Assembly: GCA_905221605.1 (NCBI GenBank)
Contig: CAJNDS010000559.1
Location: 1 to 64,000, forward strand
Source of the DNA: Symbiodinium natans
Taxonomy: Eukaryota > Sar > Dinophyceae > Suessiales > Symbiodiniaceae
DNA: 64,000 bases
Reading direction: 5' to 3'
Part shown: positions 21,461-33,059 of the stretch, one piece after another
Numbering within the stretch: the stretch's first letter is position 1
Layout: every line of letters begins with the position of its first letter
The notes under the pieces: generated by a model
What the model was told of the DNA's origin: nothing
The model's input: the letters and a program-made list of their open reading frames with translations, nothing else
The model's database searches: none
Translations under genes and position numbers: made by a program

Positions 21461-24370
21461 ATGGCAGAGCCGGTTGCGATTCAGGGCGTGGCGTCGGCGG
21501 ACGCAGTCGAGGTGCAAGCGCCGAAGGCCGATTGTTGGAAGAACGCCTATGCCGCGATCATCTGTGCCCGGGTCTCCCACTTGGCATGCTTGTCGTTGAA
21601 ACCTCCTTACCTCGTTCCAGGTTGCCCCGAGCGCAGGAGGAGATTGAGGCTGAGGGTTCTTTGTTTTGCTAGGTGCTCTGCGGCTCAGGTGCGTTCGTTG
21701 CGTCCACGGGCTTCTTCCACGGCTACGACAACGGGGTGGTGAACGATGTCTTCACCATGCCCAGCTTTCGCGGCATGATGGGCTGGCCGGAGGAGGAAAA
21801 CGCGATGGTGGCCTTCTGGGAACCTTGCTTGGGACCTGGGACCGTTTTTGGGTTTCAGGTGCAGTTTTGCCCAGCCCCCCACTCTGCACCGGGACCTAGG
21901 AGGGCTTCACGGTGAACGGCTTCAACATCGGCGCGGCCGTCGCCGCCGTCCTGGCAGGTCACCACCTGGTGGACAAGCGCCTTGCCGGGTATTTGTGGGT
22001 CTAAGAAGCCTTGTGTTATTCCCCATACAGTACCCAACACTGAACCCCAGACCCAAAACCCGGCACAGCGTTTCTGAAGCGCCCGTAAGGCACGGCCGGC
22101 GGCCGGCATTGTTCATCGGCTCCTTGCTGTTTGCCGTAGGTGGGGGTTGGGAGGGTTGGGAGGGTTGGGCAGGTTGGGGGTGGGTGGGGGTGGGTGGGGG
22201 TGGGGGTGGGGAGGGTTGGGGTAGGTTGGGTGGGGGCGGGGGGATGGGGGGTGTGGGTTTAGAAGGTTCGGCGCTTGGGGCCCCAGGTGGAGGCGTGCAG
22301 ACAGCAGCGCAGAACACGATCATGCTCATCATCGGCAGGGTCATTGCTGGAGTCGGCGTGGGCATAACGTCCTCGGCCGGGCCAGCCTTCATCTCCGAAG
22401 TCGCGCCGGAGAAGATCCGTGGCATGCTCGTAGGCATCTACCAGAACAACGTGTGCCTGGCCATCGTAGCTGCTGCAGTGCTGAACTATGCGGTGCATGA
22501 TGCCACGTGGGGCTGGCGCTTGTCACTTGGTCTTCAAGTAGCTCCTGGGCCGCACCTAGAATCCCTAGAAAAGAAGCTACAGTTGACCAGCACAAGTTTT
22601 ATTTGTGCCGCACCTAGAAAGGAAGAAGGAAGAAGCTACAAATGACCAGCACAAGTATGTGCACGTCAAGAATTTCAAGAATCACACTAACTACTGCCAC
22701 CAATCCCTAGGCGATGGGCCTCCTGGTGGTCCTCGGCTTGTACTTTGTTTGTGAGACCCCGCGGTTCTTGGAGAGCGCCGGGCGCTCGGACGCAGCCCTG
22801 CGGGTGCTGACGCGGCTCCGTGCGGGTGACCAGGATGCAGCCGCTCACGAGTTGAAGGAGGTGCGGGCAGAGATTGACACCGAGAAAGCTGCTGGGGACG
22901 CCACTTGGAGCGAGGTCTTCACCGTTCCCTTCTTCCGGAATGTGGTGATCATTGGCTGCGCCGTCCAGTTCTTCCAGATCATGACTGGGATCAACGCGAT
23001 TGTGAGCTTCAGCGGCACACTCTTCCAGGCCCTGGGCCTTCACGGCATCACCTTCTCTATCATCCCCTTTGTGGCCTTCACCATCGGAAACGCTGTAGGG
23101 AGCTGTCTCTTGGTGGACCGCGTGGGCCGGCGGCCACTCCTGCTCTATGGCATGGTGGCCATGTGCGTGACGATGCTCGTGGGGGGTGGAGTGGCAGTGC
23201 TCGCACAGGATCCAGATGGGCAGATCGGCACAGCTGCAGGCTACACGATCGTGTCCATGATCGTGGCGTACATGTTCTCCTTCGGAATCTCCTGGGGCTT
23301 CGGGGCCTGGCTGTACATCTCTGAGATCATGCCGCTGCGGGTGCGCGGAAAGGCCGTGGGACTCTGCACGGCCATGAACTGGGGTCCTGCCAACGTCATG
23401 AGTGCCTTCCTGACGCCGCAGATGATCGCATCGCCGCTTGGCCCGGGCGGGACGCTGATCTTCTTCGGGTGCGTGTGCCTCGCCGTGATCCCCTTCGTGC
23501 TCACCTGCGTGCCCGAGACCAAGGGCAAGACCCTGGAGGAGCCCCTGCAACTCCCTGCGCCCTCAACCCAAACATCCTGGCGCAGCTACCATAAGCCCGC
23601 ACCCACAACGTCGGCAGCCCCCCAAGTGCGCAGGAGATCGTGCCACTCTTCCGCTTCTCCGGCTGGAAGGACTTCAAATCCTTCGCCCAGGCACGAAGCC
23701 AAAGGGGTGGCCGCTTCTCATCCGCTTCTCTGTTTTGGGGAGTGGGCTTGGGCTATCGGGTTCGGGCTTTTCGAGGGTTTCGGCAAGTTTGAAGCCATAT
23801 GATGCTGTTCCCCCTATGATTTCAAAAATCTCCGAAGCCCCAAGCTACCCTGACTTCGAGGTTTCAGGAGAGTTGGGTGAATTGCGGCTCTTTTACTTGG
23901 GCACCTCGTTGAGGGACCGAACTGGGGGGTTCTGGGTTTGACGCATGAAGGAGTTCCCCCCAAAAGCCCCAGCAGCATCCGACAACCATAAGCCATGAAT
24001 CTGAAGCCCCGGACGATCCCCAAACCGCCCTCAACACGAAACCCTGCATCCCTAAATCCCACGCTCTAGAAACCTTCAAGCCTTGAACATCTGAAACGAA
24101 GCTAAGCACTCCAATCCCTGAGCTGGAGGGCAACCTGCGTGGCGGCCATGGCTTGGTTGCCGTTGCCGAGACTGCGGGGTTCAAGGCAGGTTCACCAGGG
24201 GTTCATGGGGTGCTTGAGAAGGTTTTTTTTTTTTGTGCTCTATAGGTGAGCTAAGAGGGCTTAAATTGGGTTTGCTATAAGGGGTTGCTGGATGCTTTGA
24301 AGCCCCCCAAGCTACGGCCCGAAAGCAGGAGGAGGACAAGAAGCCCAGCAGCGAAGTCCTGGAGGTGTGA
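21461..24370 (+). CDS. Sugar porter (MFS) copy 6, nine exons, 536 aa
   Basis: Sixth transporter copy. Exons: 21461-21563, 21689-21819, 21900-21988, 22090-22139, 22287-22537, 22711-23538, 23634-23690, 24129-24185, 24326-24370. Intron 4 (22,140-22,286) is expanded with repeated GTGGGGGTGG units and ends GGCGCTTGGGGCCCCAG rather than TGGCGATGGGCCCCAG. The same expanded intron is found in copy 8 but in no copy between them. Intron 5 has an extra GGAAGAA. Exon 8 is the 57-base form. All helices and motifs are intact. Confidence 0.83.
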
Positions 24371-24446
24371 AAATGCCAGGCGCGCGCCCCCAGCTACACT
24401 CGAATGTTTGCAATGCTGCCTTACTCTCTCGCACGCTCTCTTTTTT

Positions 24447-24480
<34 letters not shown>

Positions 24481-24627
24481 CTTTCTCTGAATCTCTTTCT
24501 CTCTCTTGCTCTTGGCTTTGTGGTTTTATGGAATATGTGCGGGCTGAACCAAATCCTGCAAGTCCGCAAGCTCTGCAAACACACAAATCCTACAAGACAA
24601 GCCCGACAAGCTCTGCAAGTGCGCGCG

Positions 24628-24671
<44 letters not shown>

Positions 24672-25496
24672 CCCCCCCGGTAAACCTTGTATAAAAAGCC
24701 CTGAATCCCCTAACCCCCGAACAAGCCCCTCGGTCGAGGCTTCGTGGCCCGGAGCAGATATCCTGCTGAGACCCTTCGAGCCAAACAGCCTTTCAGAAGG
24801 GTTCACGGGATCCAGGGCTTAGGGGCCCTGACATTCCTCGAGCTACAGAAGCTCTGGACCTGGGCGAGGGCCTCACACGAGGGCCCTGGGCAGATGCCCT
24901 TGTAATTTGTGGGCGAGGTCGTTTGGGCCCTGCGCCCGACACACTCCCAGACTGTAACGCCTCAGCCCGCCACGGGGCTGGGCCATTTGCAAGAGGCGTT
25001 GGCGGGAGGATGTCTTGTGTACAGTGCATGTTTTTCTACGAAAACTCTCTGGGCTCCCTGAATCCAGCCCAGCTCGGAGAGAGATATTATGAGATATTTG
25101 AGAGACGCTAGAGACACGACTCGAGAAAGAAGCTTCCAGATGTCTGGGGCATATGGACGTTTTTTGCTTGGCTGGGAGTCGAGAATTGCGTGGCTGGTAT
25201 GGGCTTACGGTTGAGAGCTTTGCGGGCTTTCTTGCCTTATGGGGTTGATACTTAAGGCGGGAAAGCGCGATGTCTGGTTTAGCTTCGGGTCCAAAACGCT
25301 TTGCCTAAACCCTGAACCCTCCAAAGCCCCCAGACAGCTTAAGCAGCTAAAGCGGCCTAAGCCCTAAGCAGCCTAAGTAGCCTAAGCAGCCTGAGCAGCC
25401 TAAGCAGCCTCAGCCAAGGCCGCAGCAGCGTGTTTGGATCAAGGTCTGCAGGAAGCAGGGTTGTCAGCCGAACTTCCCGTTTGTCGATTCTCGGGC
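24371..25496 (+). other. Spacer between transporter copies 6 and 7
   Basis: No gene. A homopolymer of about 38 C (24,630-24,668), followed by T and more C, is the longest such run in the window and may be length-unstable or a sequencing artefact in length. A CT microsatellite lies at about 24,450-24,480. The 3' part carries the TTGATACTTAAGGCGGGAAA segment. Confidence 0.7.
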
Positions 25497-28427
25497 ATGG
25501 CAGAGCCGGTTGCGATTCAGGGCGTGGCGTCGGCGGACGCAGTCGAGGCGCAAGCGCCGAAGGCCGATTGTTGGAAGAACGCCTATGCCGCGATCATCTG
25601 TGCCCGGGTCTCCCACTTGGCATGCTTGTCGTTGAAACCTCCTTACCTCGTTCCAGGTTGCCCCGAGCGCAGGAGGAGGTTGAGGCTGAGGGTTCTACGT
25701 TTTGCTAGGTGCTCTGCGGCTCAGGTGCGTTCGTTGCGTCCACAGGCTTCTTCCACGGCTACGACAACGGGGTGGTGAACGACGTCTTCACAATGCCCAG
25801 CTTTCGCAGCATGATGGGCTGGCCGGAGGAGGACAACCCGATGGTGGCCTTCTGGGAACCTTGCTTGAGACCTGGGACCGTTTTCGGGTTTCGGGTGCAG
25901 TTTTGCCCAGCCCCCCCACTCTGCACCGGGACCCAGGAGGGCTTCACGGTGAACGGCTTCAACATCGGCGCGGCCATCGCCGCCGTCCTGGCAGGTCACC
26001 ACCTGGTGGACAAGCGCCTTGCCGGGTATTTATGGGTTTAGGGTGGAGTGGATCCCTCTAAGAAGCCTTGTGTTATTCCCCATACAGTACCCAACACTGA
26101 ACCCCAGACCCAAAACCCTGCACAGCGTTTCTGAAGCACCCGTAAGGCACGGCCGGCGGCCGGCATTGTTCATCGGCTCCTTGCTGTTTGCCGTAGGTGG
26201 GGGTGGGGTGGGTTGGGAGGGTTTGGAGGGTTGGGCAGGTTGGGGGTGGGGGGATGGGGGGTGGGTTTAGAAGGTTTGGTGGCGATGGGCCCCAGGTGGA
26301 GGCGTGCAGACAGCAGCGCAGAACACGATCATGCTCATCATCGGCAGGGTCATTGCTGGAGTCGGCGTGGGCATAACGTCCTCGGCCGGGCCAGCCTTCA
26401 TCTCCGAAGTCGCGCCGGAGAAGATCCGTGGCATGCTCGTAGGCATCTACCAGAACAACGTGTGCCTGGGCATCGTGGCTGCTGCAGTGCTGAACTATGC
26501 GGTGCATGATGCCACGTGGGGCTGGCGCTTGTCACTTGGTCTTCAAGTAGCTCCTGGGCCGCACCTAGAATCCCTAGAAAAGAAGCCACAGATGACCAGC
26601 ACAAGTTTTACTTGTTCCGCACCTAGAAAGGAAGAAGCTACAAATGACCAGCACAAGTATGTGCACGTCTAGAATTGCAAGAATCACTCCAATTGCTCCC
26701 GCCAATCACTGTAGGCGATGGGCTTGCTGGTGGTCCTCGGCTTGTACTTTGTTTGTGAGACCCCGCGGTTCTTGGAGAGCGCCGGGCGCTCGGACGCAGC
26801 CCTGCGGGTGCTGACGCGGCTCCGTGCGGGTGACCAGGATGCAGCCGCTCACGAGTTGAAGGAGGTGCGGGCAGAGATTGACACCGAGAAAGCTGCTGGG
26901 GACGCCACTTGGAGCGAGGTCTTCACCGTTCCCTTCTTCCGGAATGTGGTGATCATTGGCTGCGCCGTCCAGTTCTTCCAGATCATGACTGGGATCAACG
27001 CGATTGTGAGCTTCAGCGGCACGCTCTTCCAGGCCCTGGGCCTTCACGGCATCACCTTCTCTATCATCCCCTTTGTGGCCTTCACCATCGGAAACGCTGT
27101 AGGGAGCTGTCTCTTGGTGGACCGCGTGGGCCGGCGGCCACTTCTGCTCTATGGCATGGTGGCCATGTGCGTGACGATGCTCGTGGGGGGTGGAGTGGCA
27201 GTGCTCGCACAGGATCCAGATGGGCAGATCGGCACAGCTGCAGGCTACACGATCGTGTCCATGATCGTGGCGTACATGTTCTCCTTCGGAATCTCCTGGG
27301 GCTTCGGGGCCTGGCTGTACATCTCCGAGATCATGCCGCTGCGGGTGCGCGGAAAGGCCGTGGGACTCTGCACGGCCATGAACTGGGGTCCTGCCAACGT
27401 CATGAGTGCCTTCCTGACGCCGCAGATGATCGCGTCGCCGCTTGGCCCGGGCGGAACGCTGATCTTCTTCGGGTGCGTGTGCCTCGCCGTGATCCCCTTC
27501 GTGCTCACCTGCGTGCCCGAGACCAAGGGCAAGACCCTGGAGGAGCCCCTGCAACTCCCTACGCCACCCAAACATCCTGGCGCAGCTACCCGAAAATGGC
27601 CCATAAGCCCCCCACCCACAACGTCGGCAGCCCCCCAAGTGCGCAGGAGATCGTGCCACTCTTCCGCTTCTCCGGCTGGAAGGACTTCAAATCCTTCGCC
27701 CAGGCACGAAGCCAAAGGGGTGGCACCTGTTTTTGGGGAGCGGGCTTGGGCTAGCGGGTTCGGGCTTTGCAAAGGTCTAGGCAAGTTGAAGCCATATCAT
27801 GCTGTTCACATTTATGATTTCAAAAATCTCCGAAGCCCCCAGCTACCCTAAACCCTGGACTTCGAGGTTTCAGGAGAGTTGGGTGAATTGCGGCTCTTTC
27901 ACTTGGGCACCTTGTTGAGGGACCGAACTGGGGGGTTCTGGGTTTGAGGCATTAGGAGTTCCCCCCAAAAGCCCCGGCAACATCCGACAACCATAAGCCA
28001 TGAATCCGAAGCCCCACACGAACCCCAAACCTGAAGCCCTCAACACGAAACCCTGCATCCCTAAATCCCACGCTCTAGAAACCTTCAAGCCTTGCACATC
28101 TGAAACGATCCTAAGCACTATAATCCCTAAGCTCGAGGGCAACCTGCGTGGCGGCCATGGCTTGGTTGTTGCCGAGACTGCGGGGTTCAAGGCAGGTTCA
28201 CCAGATTTTATGGGGTGTCTGAGAAGGGTGCTGTGTTTTTTTTGTGCTCTATAGGTGAGCTTAGAGGGCTTCATAGGGTTTGCTATAGGGGTTGCTGGAT
28301 GCTTTTTCTTAGAGGGGGTTAGCCGCGAACCCCACACCCACAGGCTAACGACTCTGAAGCCCCCCAAGCTACGGCCCGAAAGCAGGAGGAGGACAAGAAG
28401 CCCAGCAGCGAAGTCCTGGAGGTGTGA
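25497..28427 (+). CDS. Sugar porter (MFS) copy 7, nine exons, 535 aa
   Basis: Seventh transporter copy. Exons: 25497-25599, 25725-25855, 25937-26025, 26147-26196, 26296-26546, 26715-27542, 27647-27703, 28138-28191, 28383-28427. It has residues of its own: MPSFRSMMG with EEDNPMVAFW (shared in part with copy 9), GAAIAAVLAG in helix 2, and NVCLGIVAAA where the others have NVCLAIVAAA. Intron 2 ends ACCCAG instead of ACCTAG. Intron 6 is short and, like copies 1, 8 and 9, holds AAAATGGCCCATAAGCCC. Coding changes are spread over several exons, so this copy has escaped full homogenisation, perhaps because it borders the array interruption. Confidence 0.83.
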
Positions 28428-29446
28428 AAATGCCAGGCGCGCGCCCCGAGCTACACTCGAAAGCTTGAAATACTGCCTTACTGTCTCTCTCTCATTTTTT
28501 TTTTTTCTCTCTCTCTCTCTCTCTTTTCTCTCTGTCTGTCTTTCTCTGCAAACACACTAAACCCTACATGACAAGCCCTACAAGCTCTGCAAGCGCCCCT
28601 CACCCCCCCGCCCCCCCGCCCCCAGAAGCACAACACTCCTGCAAACCTTGTATATAGAAGCCCTGAATCCCAACCGCTCAGTCCGAGAATCCCTGACCAC
28701 CCTCTAAACTCGAAACCCCCCGACAAAGCCCCCGGCCGAGGCTTCGTGGCCCGGACCAGAAATCCTGCAGAGACCCTGTGAGCCAAACAGCCTTTCAGAA
28801 GGGTTCACGGGATCCAGGGCTTAGGGGCCCTGACATTCCTCGAGCTACAAAAGCTCCGTTTTAATTTGTGGGCGAGGTCGTTTGGACCCTGCACCCGACA
28901 CACTCCCAGACTTTAACGCCTCAGCTCCGCCATGGGGCTGGGCCATTTGCAAGAGGCGTAGGCCGGAGGATGTCTTGTGTACAGTGCATGTTTTTCTTCG
29001 AAACTCTCTGGGCTCCCTGAATCAAGCCCAGCCCGGAGAGAGATATTTTAGAGACGCTAGAGACACGACTCGAGAAAGGCGCTTCAAGAGGTCTGGTTTA
29101 TATGGACGTGTTTTTTTTGCCTGGCCGGGAGTCGAGAGTTGAGGGTCTGTCATGGGCTCGCGGTGGAGAGCTTTGGTGGCTCTTTGGGCTTGTAGGGTTG
29201 ATACTTGAGGCGGGAAAGCGTGATGTCTGGTTTAGGTCAGGCCAAGGGCCCCCTTCCCAAGAACAAAACCTTCGAGAGGCAAGGCGAAGATGGGGGAAGG
29301 CGCCCCGCTGGCCTTGCCCGGTCCGCGCGCTCGCCCTCGCCGGTTCCACTTTCCAGGGTTTTCTCAAGGGGCGCGAGGCTGCAGGAGGGCTTCGGGTTTT
29401 CCTCCAAAGCCCTCAGACAGCTTAAGCAGCCCGAGCCTAAGCAGCC

Positions 29447-29537
<91 letters not shown>

Positions 29538-30158
29538 GGGAGGCACGGGTGAGGGAATTTTTCTGCTTCACTGGTCTCACAAGCTTTCAAAAAGATGCGT
29601 TGAACAGGGTTCAGAGGGGCTTTAAGTAGGTTTCGATTCTGATAGTGAGTTGGTCTTATATGGCCTTCGAGTAGGGTCCAACGTTTTAGGGTGTATACTA
29701 GGATCAGCTATTTTGACACATTGTTTTCTGACACTTCCATACGGGGGTGCTGCGCGGGGGTATTCGGCCTCAGTCCATGTACCCAAAGAGTCAACACTTG
29801 ACCCATCTAGAATATGGGGGCATGCACCGTAGGGCTACGTTGCAGTTTCGTGGTTGCTGGGCTTTCAGTTCTTCAAGCTTTCACGCTCTTGGAGTGGTGG
29901 GCCTTAGGGGCGTCTTTTGGTGTAGGGTTTTTAAGTTTAGCATCTAGGGTTTGGGGTGGGAGAGGGCGGTCTATGACCGGACGGGGAGTAGGTGTTGGCA
30001 AAGGATAAGCCAGGCTTGATTGCTTCGCATCTGCAGCACATACAACTTACAAGGTCATGCTGGGCACAGCCACGCGTATATCCCACATTCCAAACCTTTT
30101 ACTCTGTCTGTACTGCATTACGGCAGAAGCATTTCCCTCGATTCCTGCCGCCTCCGCC
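28428..30158 (+). other. Diverged spacer after copy 7, up to the carotenoid oxygenase gene
   Basis: No clear gene is seen. From 28,428 to about 29,440 it is a transporter spacer, but the most diverged one: the CT run is short, new sequence stands at 28,600-28,740, and GGCCAAGGGCCCCCTTCCCA near 29,241 also occurs in the spacer before copy 9. A CAG run follows at 29,447-29,534. From 29,535 to 30,158 the sequence no longer matches the spacer and is presumably the 5' region of the oxygenase gene. Confidence 0.6.
29447..29534 (+). repeat. CAG trinucleotide run, about 29 units
   Basis: An uninterrupted (GCA)n tract stands exactly where other spacers have short AAGCAGCCTAAGCAGCC units, from which it probably grew. 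Plus-strand frames read Gln, Ser or Ala runs with no sign of a real gene around them, so I treat it as non-coding. Confidence 0.9.
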
Positions 30159-32371
30159 ATGCGTTCTGCGAGCGTAGCGGCCTTCTTCACATCTGTTTCT
30201 GGTCACGTGACGCCCCTTCCCTCGACTTTTCCTAACTCCCAGCACCTGCTCTTCGAGAGCGTGAAGGAGGATGTGGAGGGTGTAGAGATGCAGGTCACAT
30301 CAGGTGCTTTTCCCGACTGGCTGCAGGGAACCAAGTACAATAATGGCTTTGGTTTGTTCGAAACCTGTCCCGCCGACGAGGACTGCTTCTCCATTAATCA
30401 CCTTGCTGATGTCATGTCCTACTATTCGAAGATGGAAATCAACAACGGCACCGTGCGCCTGTGGAGCAAGATTCAAAAGACAAAGTACTGGCAAGATGCC
30501 CAGAGGTCGAAGCCAACTTATCGTACGTTCAATGGCACTGAGCCTCCTTTCACGGCAGCAGAGACCATCGACACCCTGACTCACCCGTTCAAGACCAACG
30601 ACAACCTGAACGTTGCGATTCTGCAGCTCACCACATCAGGTCGCATGTTTGGGGTCTCTGACATGAAGGGCTTTAACGAGGCGTACGAGAATCTGGATTA
30701 TGTTACTGGGCTCTTGTTGAGACACTTATTCTAAGTTGCCATAATGGGGATCTATAGTACCATGGTTTCCTTCCTGTGGTAAGGTAAATCAGGCACCCTA
30801 ACCTTACTATGGTAAGGTAAATCAGGTACCGGAACCAGAACCCAGGTCAGTGGCCTGAAGCTCACAGAGAAGAACAAGCCAGCAATCTCCAAGCTGCCCC
30901 TCCTGGGTATAGACGTCGTGACCTGCGCCCACATAGGCAACACGCTCGGCGACAAGTACGTCTACGGCTACAACTACCTGCTCATTGACGGTCCTGAGAA
31001 CGACCTGGCAGTTTGGCGTGTGGACATGACGCAGCCTGATGGGGGGGCTGGTAGCAGCTTGGTGCGCGAGTGGATGGGCACTGTGAAGGTTCCAGGGGCT
31101 ACCCACATCAGCTACATGCACACCTTCGCGAACACGAAGAACTACTTGGTGTTTGTTGGCTCCGCGTTTCAATACAACATCGAGGGGATCCTCCGATACA
31201 CCAACATCATGAAGGCAATGGAGTGGCACCCTGAGAAGAAAAACATGTAGCTCATTCCCCCTAGTCGTACTCTTTTGGCCTTTTTTGTTTCAGCGTGCCT
31301 TTTTGCTTCAGAATCTCAGAACAATAGGACAAATGTTGCTGTTACTGTTAGGGGGATACTGGGAAACCTAGGTTATGGGTGTACGAGAAAGCTTCCGGAA
31401 AGTTCATCAAGACTTTCACGTCGGATGCATTCTGGTTCTACCACCTGGTGAACTGCTACGAGGACGGCAGCAAGGTGGTCTTGGATATCAACACCGTCGA
31501 CTACCGGCACATTGAAACAGCCTTCGCCAACGAGAAGCTGCGCTATGACTACCCATGGGAGTTCGAGGAGAAGCCAACCATCCGAATTGTGGTGGACACC
31601 GCAGCAGAGGCAGGTACGCACTTCCCTTATGAGATCCTAGGACCCAGCATGGATCTCACTACAATCCATCCCTACCTCCATGGCCAAGACTATCAGTACA
31701 CCTGGGGTCTTAGCTGGAGTGGGAAGCACTTGTGGTGGGACAACATCGTGAAGTTCGATGTGCAGTCCAAGCAAATAGTGGCAACATGGCACATGGAGGA
31801 TCACTACCCTGGGGAGCTCATCGCTGTGCCAAGGCCAGGTGCCGAGTACGAAGACGACGTCGTGATCCTGGTTACCATGCTCGGAGGAGAATCAGGGCAA
31901 ACAGAATCATCAGCGTGATGGCGATTGCTTGATAGTAGCTGCAGCTGGAATGTAAATCGGCGCGGTAGCCGTATCAACTGTGGCAACGACCATCCTGTTT
32001 ACGAAAATCATTATTGCATTCTGTGTTGTCTTGTCATCCTTGAAGGAGATTCCGGCACCTCTTACCTGATGGCCATGGACGGTCGAGATCCTGGGTTCTT
32101 GTTAAGGTATTTAATTTCACTTCACATAATAGGGATCTAAAGTAAATAACATGGCTTCTGTATTATGGCAACTGAAATCAAAAATCCTTTAACAAGAGCC
32201 CAGGATCTCTCCCCTTTGGCGGAGGCGCGGTCGCCGTTCCCATTGCCTTTCGGCTCCCACGGATGCTGGCAGGGAGCTGACAAGAGCCGTGGCTGCGTTG
32301 GTGAGACCACCGCGGACCCCTTTGGAAAGCCAGTGCAATTCAAGAAGCGAGCCGTTCAAGTGTTGGTGTGA
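30159..32371 (+). CDS. Carotenoid cleavage oxygenase, five exons, 555 aa
   Basis: Predicted non-heme iron enzyme of the RPE65/BCO/CCD family, which splits carotenoids with O2 to apocarotenoids or retinal. Exons: 30159-30701, 30846-31246, 31372-31886, 32046-32086, 32204-32371; joined length divides by three. All four iron ligands are visible: His210 (TCAHIGN), His273 (SYMHTF), His339 (FWFYHLVN) and His519 (GSHGCW). NNGFGLFE at 61-68 and DNLNVAIL at 148-155 fit the N-terminal blades. The spacing of ligands and the length suit the family. Start chosen at 30,159; an in-frame start at 30,057 would add 34 residues, and residues 1-22 could be a weak targeting segment. Intron starts are GT, GT, GA and GA. 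Introns 1 and 4 are inverted-repeat elements. It lies alone in a transporter spacer with no link in function. Retinal for a rhodopsin is one possible role, but that is a guess. Confidence 0.85.
30702..30845 (+). mobile_element. Introner-like element forming intron 1 of the carotenoid oxygenase
   Basis: The intron reads GTTA, then CTGGGCTCTTGTTGAG, and ends GGAACCAGAACCCAG followed by GTCA. The two ends are inverted repeats (CTGGGYTCTKGTT) and the flanks GTTA/GTCA look like a slightly decayed 4-bp target duplication, which supplies the GT donor. Inside there is a doubled GGTAAGGTAAATCAGG. The block ATAATGGGGATCTATAGTA is shared with intron 4 of the same gene. Confidence 0.65.
32087..32203 (+). 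mobile_element. Introner-like element forming intron 4 of the carotenoid oxygenase
   Basis: The intron reads GATC, then CTGGGTTCTTGTTAAGG, and ends CCTTTAACAAGAGCCCAG before another GATC. Removing the element plus one GATC restores the frame (MDGR-DLSP) next to the last iron ligand. Terminal repeats are about 17 bp with one mismatch and one extra base. It belongs to the same family as intron 1: same ends and a shared ATAATAGGGATCTAAAGTA block. Confidence 0.75.
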
Positions 32372-33059
32372 TCAGCGGTGGCAATGAAATTGTTTGTAGT
32401 TTTGTTCGCCTGCAGGGGCATTTTGCTTGATCATGAGATTTCACATGAGCCCGTGATTTTTTTCGTAGCTCAAGCAGTGATATGAGAATCCCCACAGCAG
32501 TACTGTACTGTATTCCCCCCATACAATCCTGAGAATCAAAGCTCATCTGGCAGCAAACATGAAAGTCTAGTCACGAGCTCATCGGCGCGCTTGGTGCCTT
32601 CTGCTGTCGAGCGCTGCTTCACCTGAAAGCAGCCTCAGACTGCGGAGAGAGTTTGAACACGGCCGTGTTTGAGCCGTATCTGGTCCTGTCGCAGCTTGAG
32701 ACGGACGAATTGAAAATCGAACGGTATGCTGGTATTTCGGAAAGCATCGACCTTGAAGGCCCTTAACACTTAAGTTCTTGGAAACAATATTCGTATCTAT
32801 ATTCAGTTTTATCTATGGGTGTTATGGTTCAGGTCCTCTGCAACGCCACTCTTAAGCAAGGAGCCACAACGCTTTGCCTAAACCCTGAACCCCCAAAGCC
32901 CCCACACAGCTTAAGCAGCTAAAGCGGCCTAAGCCCCAAGCAGCCTAAGCAGCCTCAGCAGCCTAAGCAGCCTCAGCCAAGGCCGCAGCAGCGTGTTTGG
33001 ATCAAGGTCTGCAGGAAGCAGGGTTGTCAGCCGAACTTCCCGATTGTCGATTCTCGGGC
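32372..33059 (+). other. 3' region of the carotenoid oxygenase and resumed spacer before copy 8
   Basis: No gene. Bases 32,372 to about 32,815 are unique sequence after the oxygenase stop codon. From about 32,816 (ATGGGTGTTATGGTTCAGG) the normal transporter spacer resumes, with CAGCCTAAGCAGCC units and TTTGGATCAAG before copy 8. The oxygenase segment therefore sits between two parts of one spacer. Confidence 0.7.

Noticed and set aside
29205-29625. Poly-Gln, poly-Ser, poly-Leu and poly-Cys frames over the CAG run
   Set aside because: They come only from the trinucleotide repeat in a spacer; flanking residues are not conserved with other spacers.
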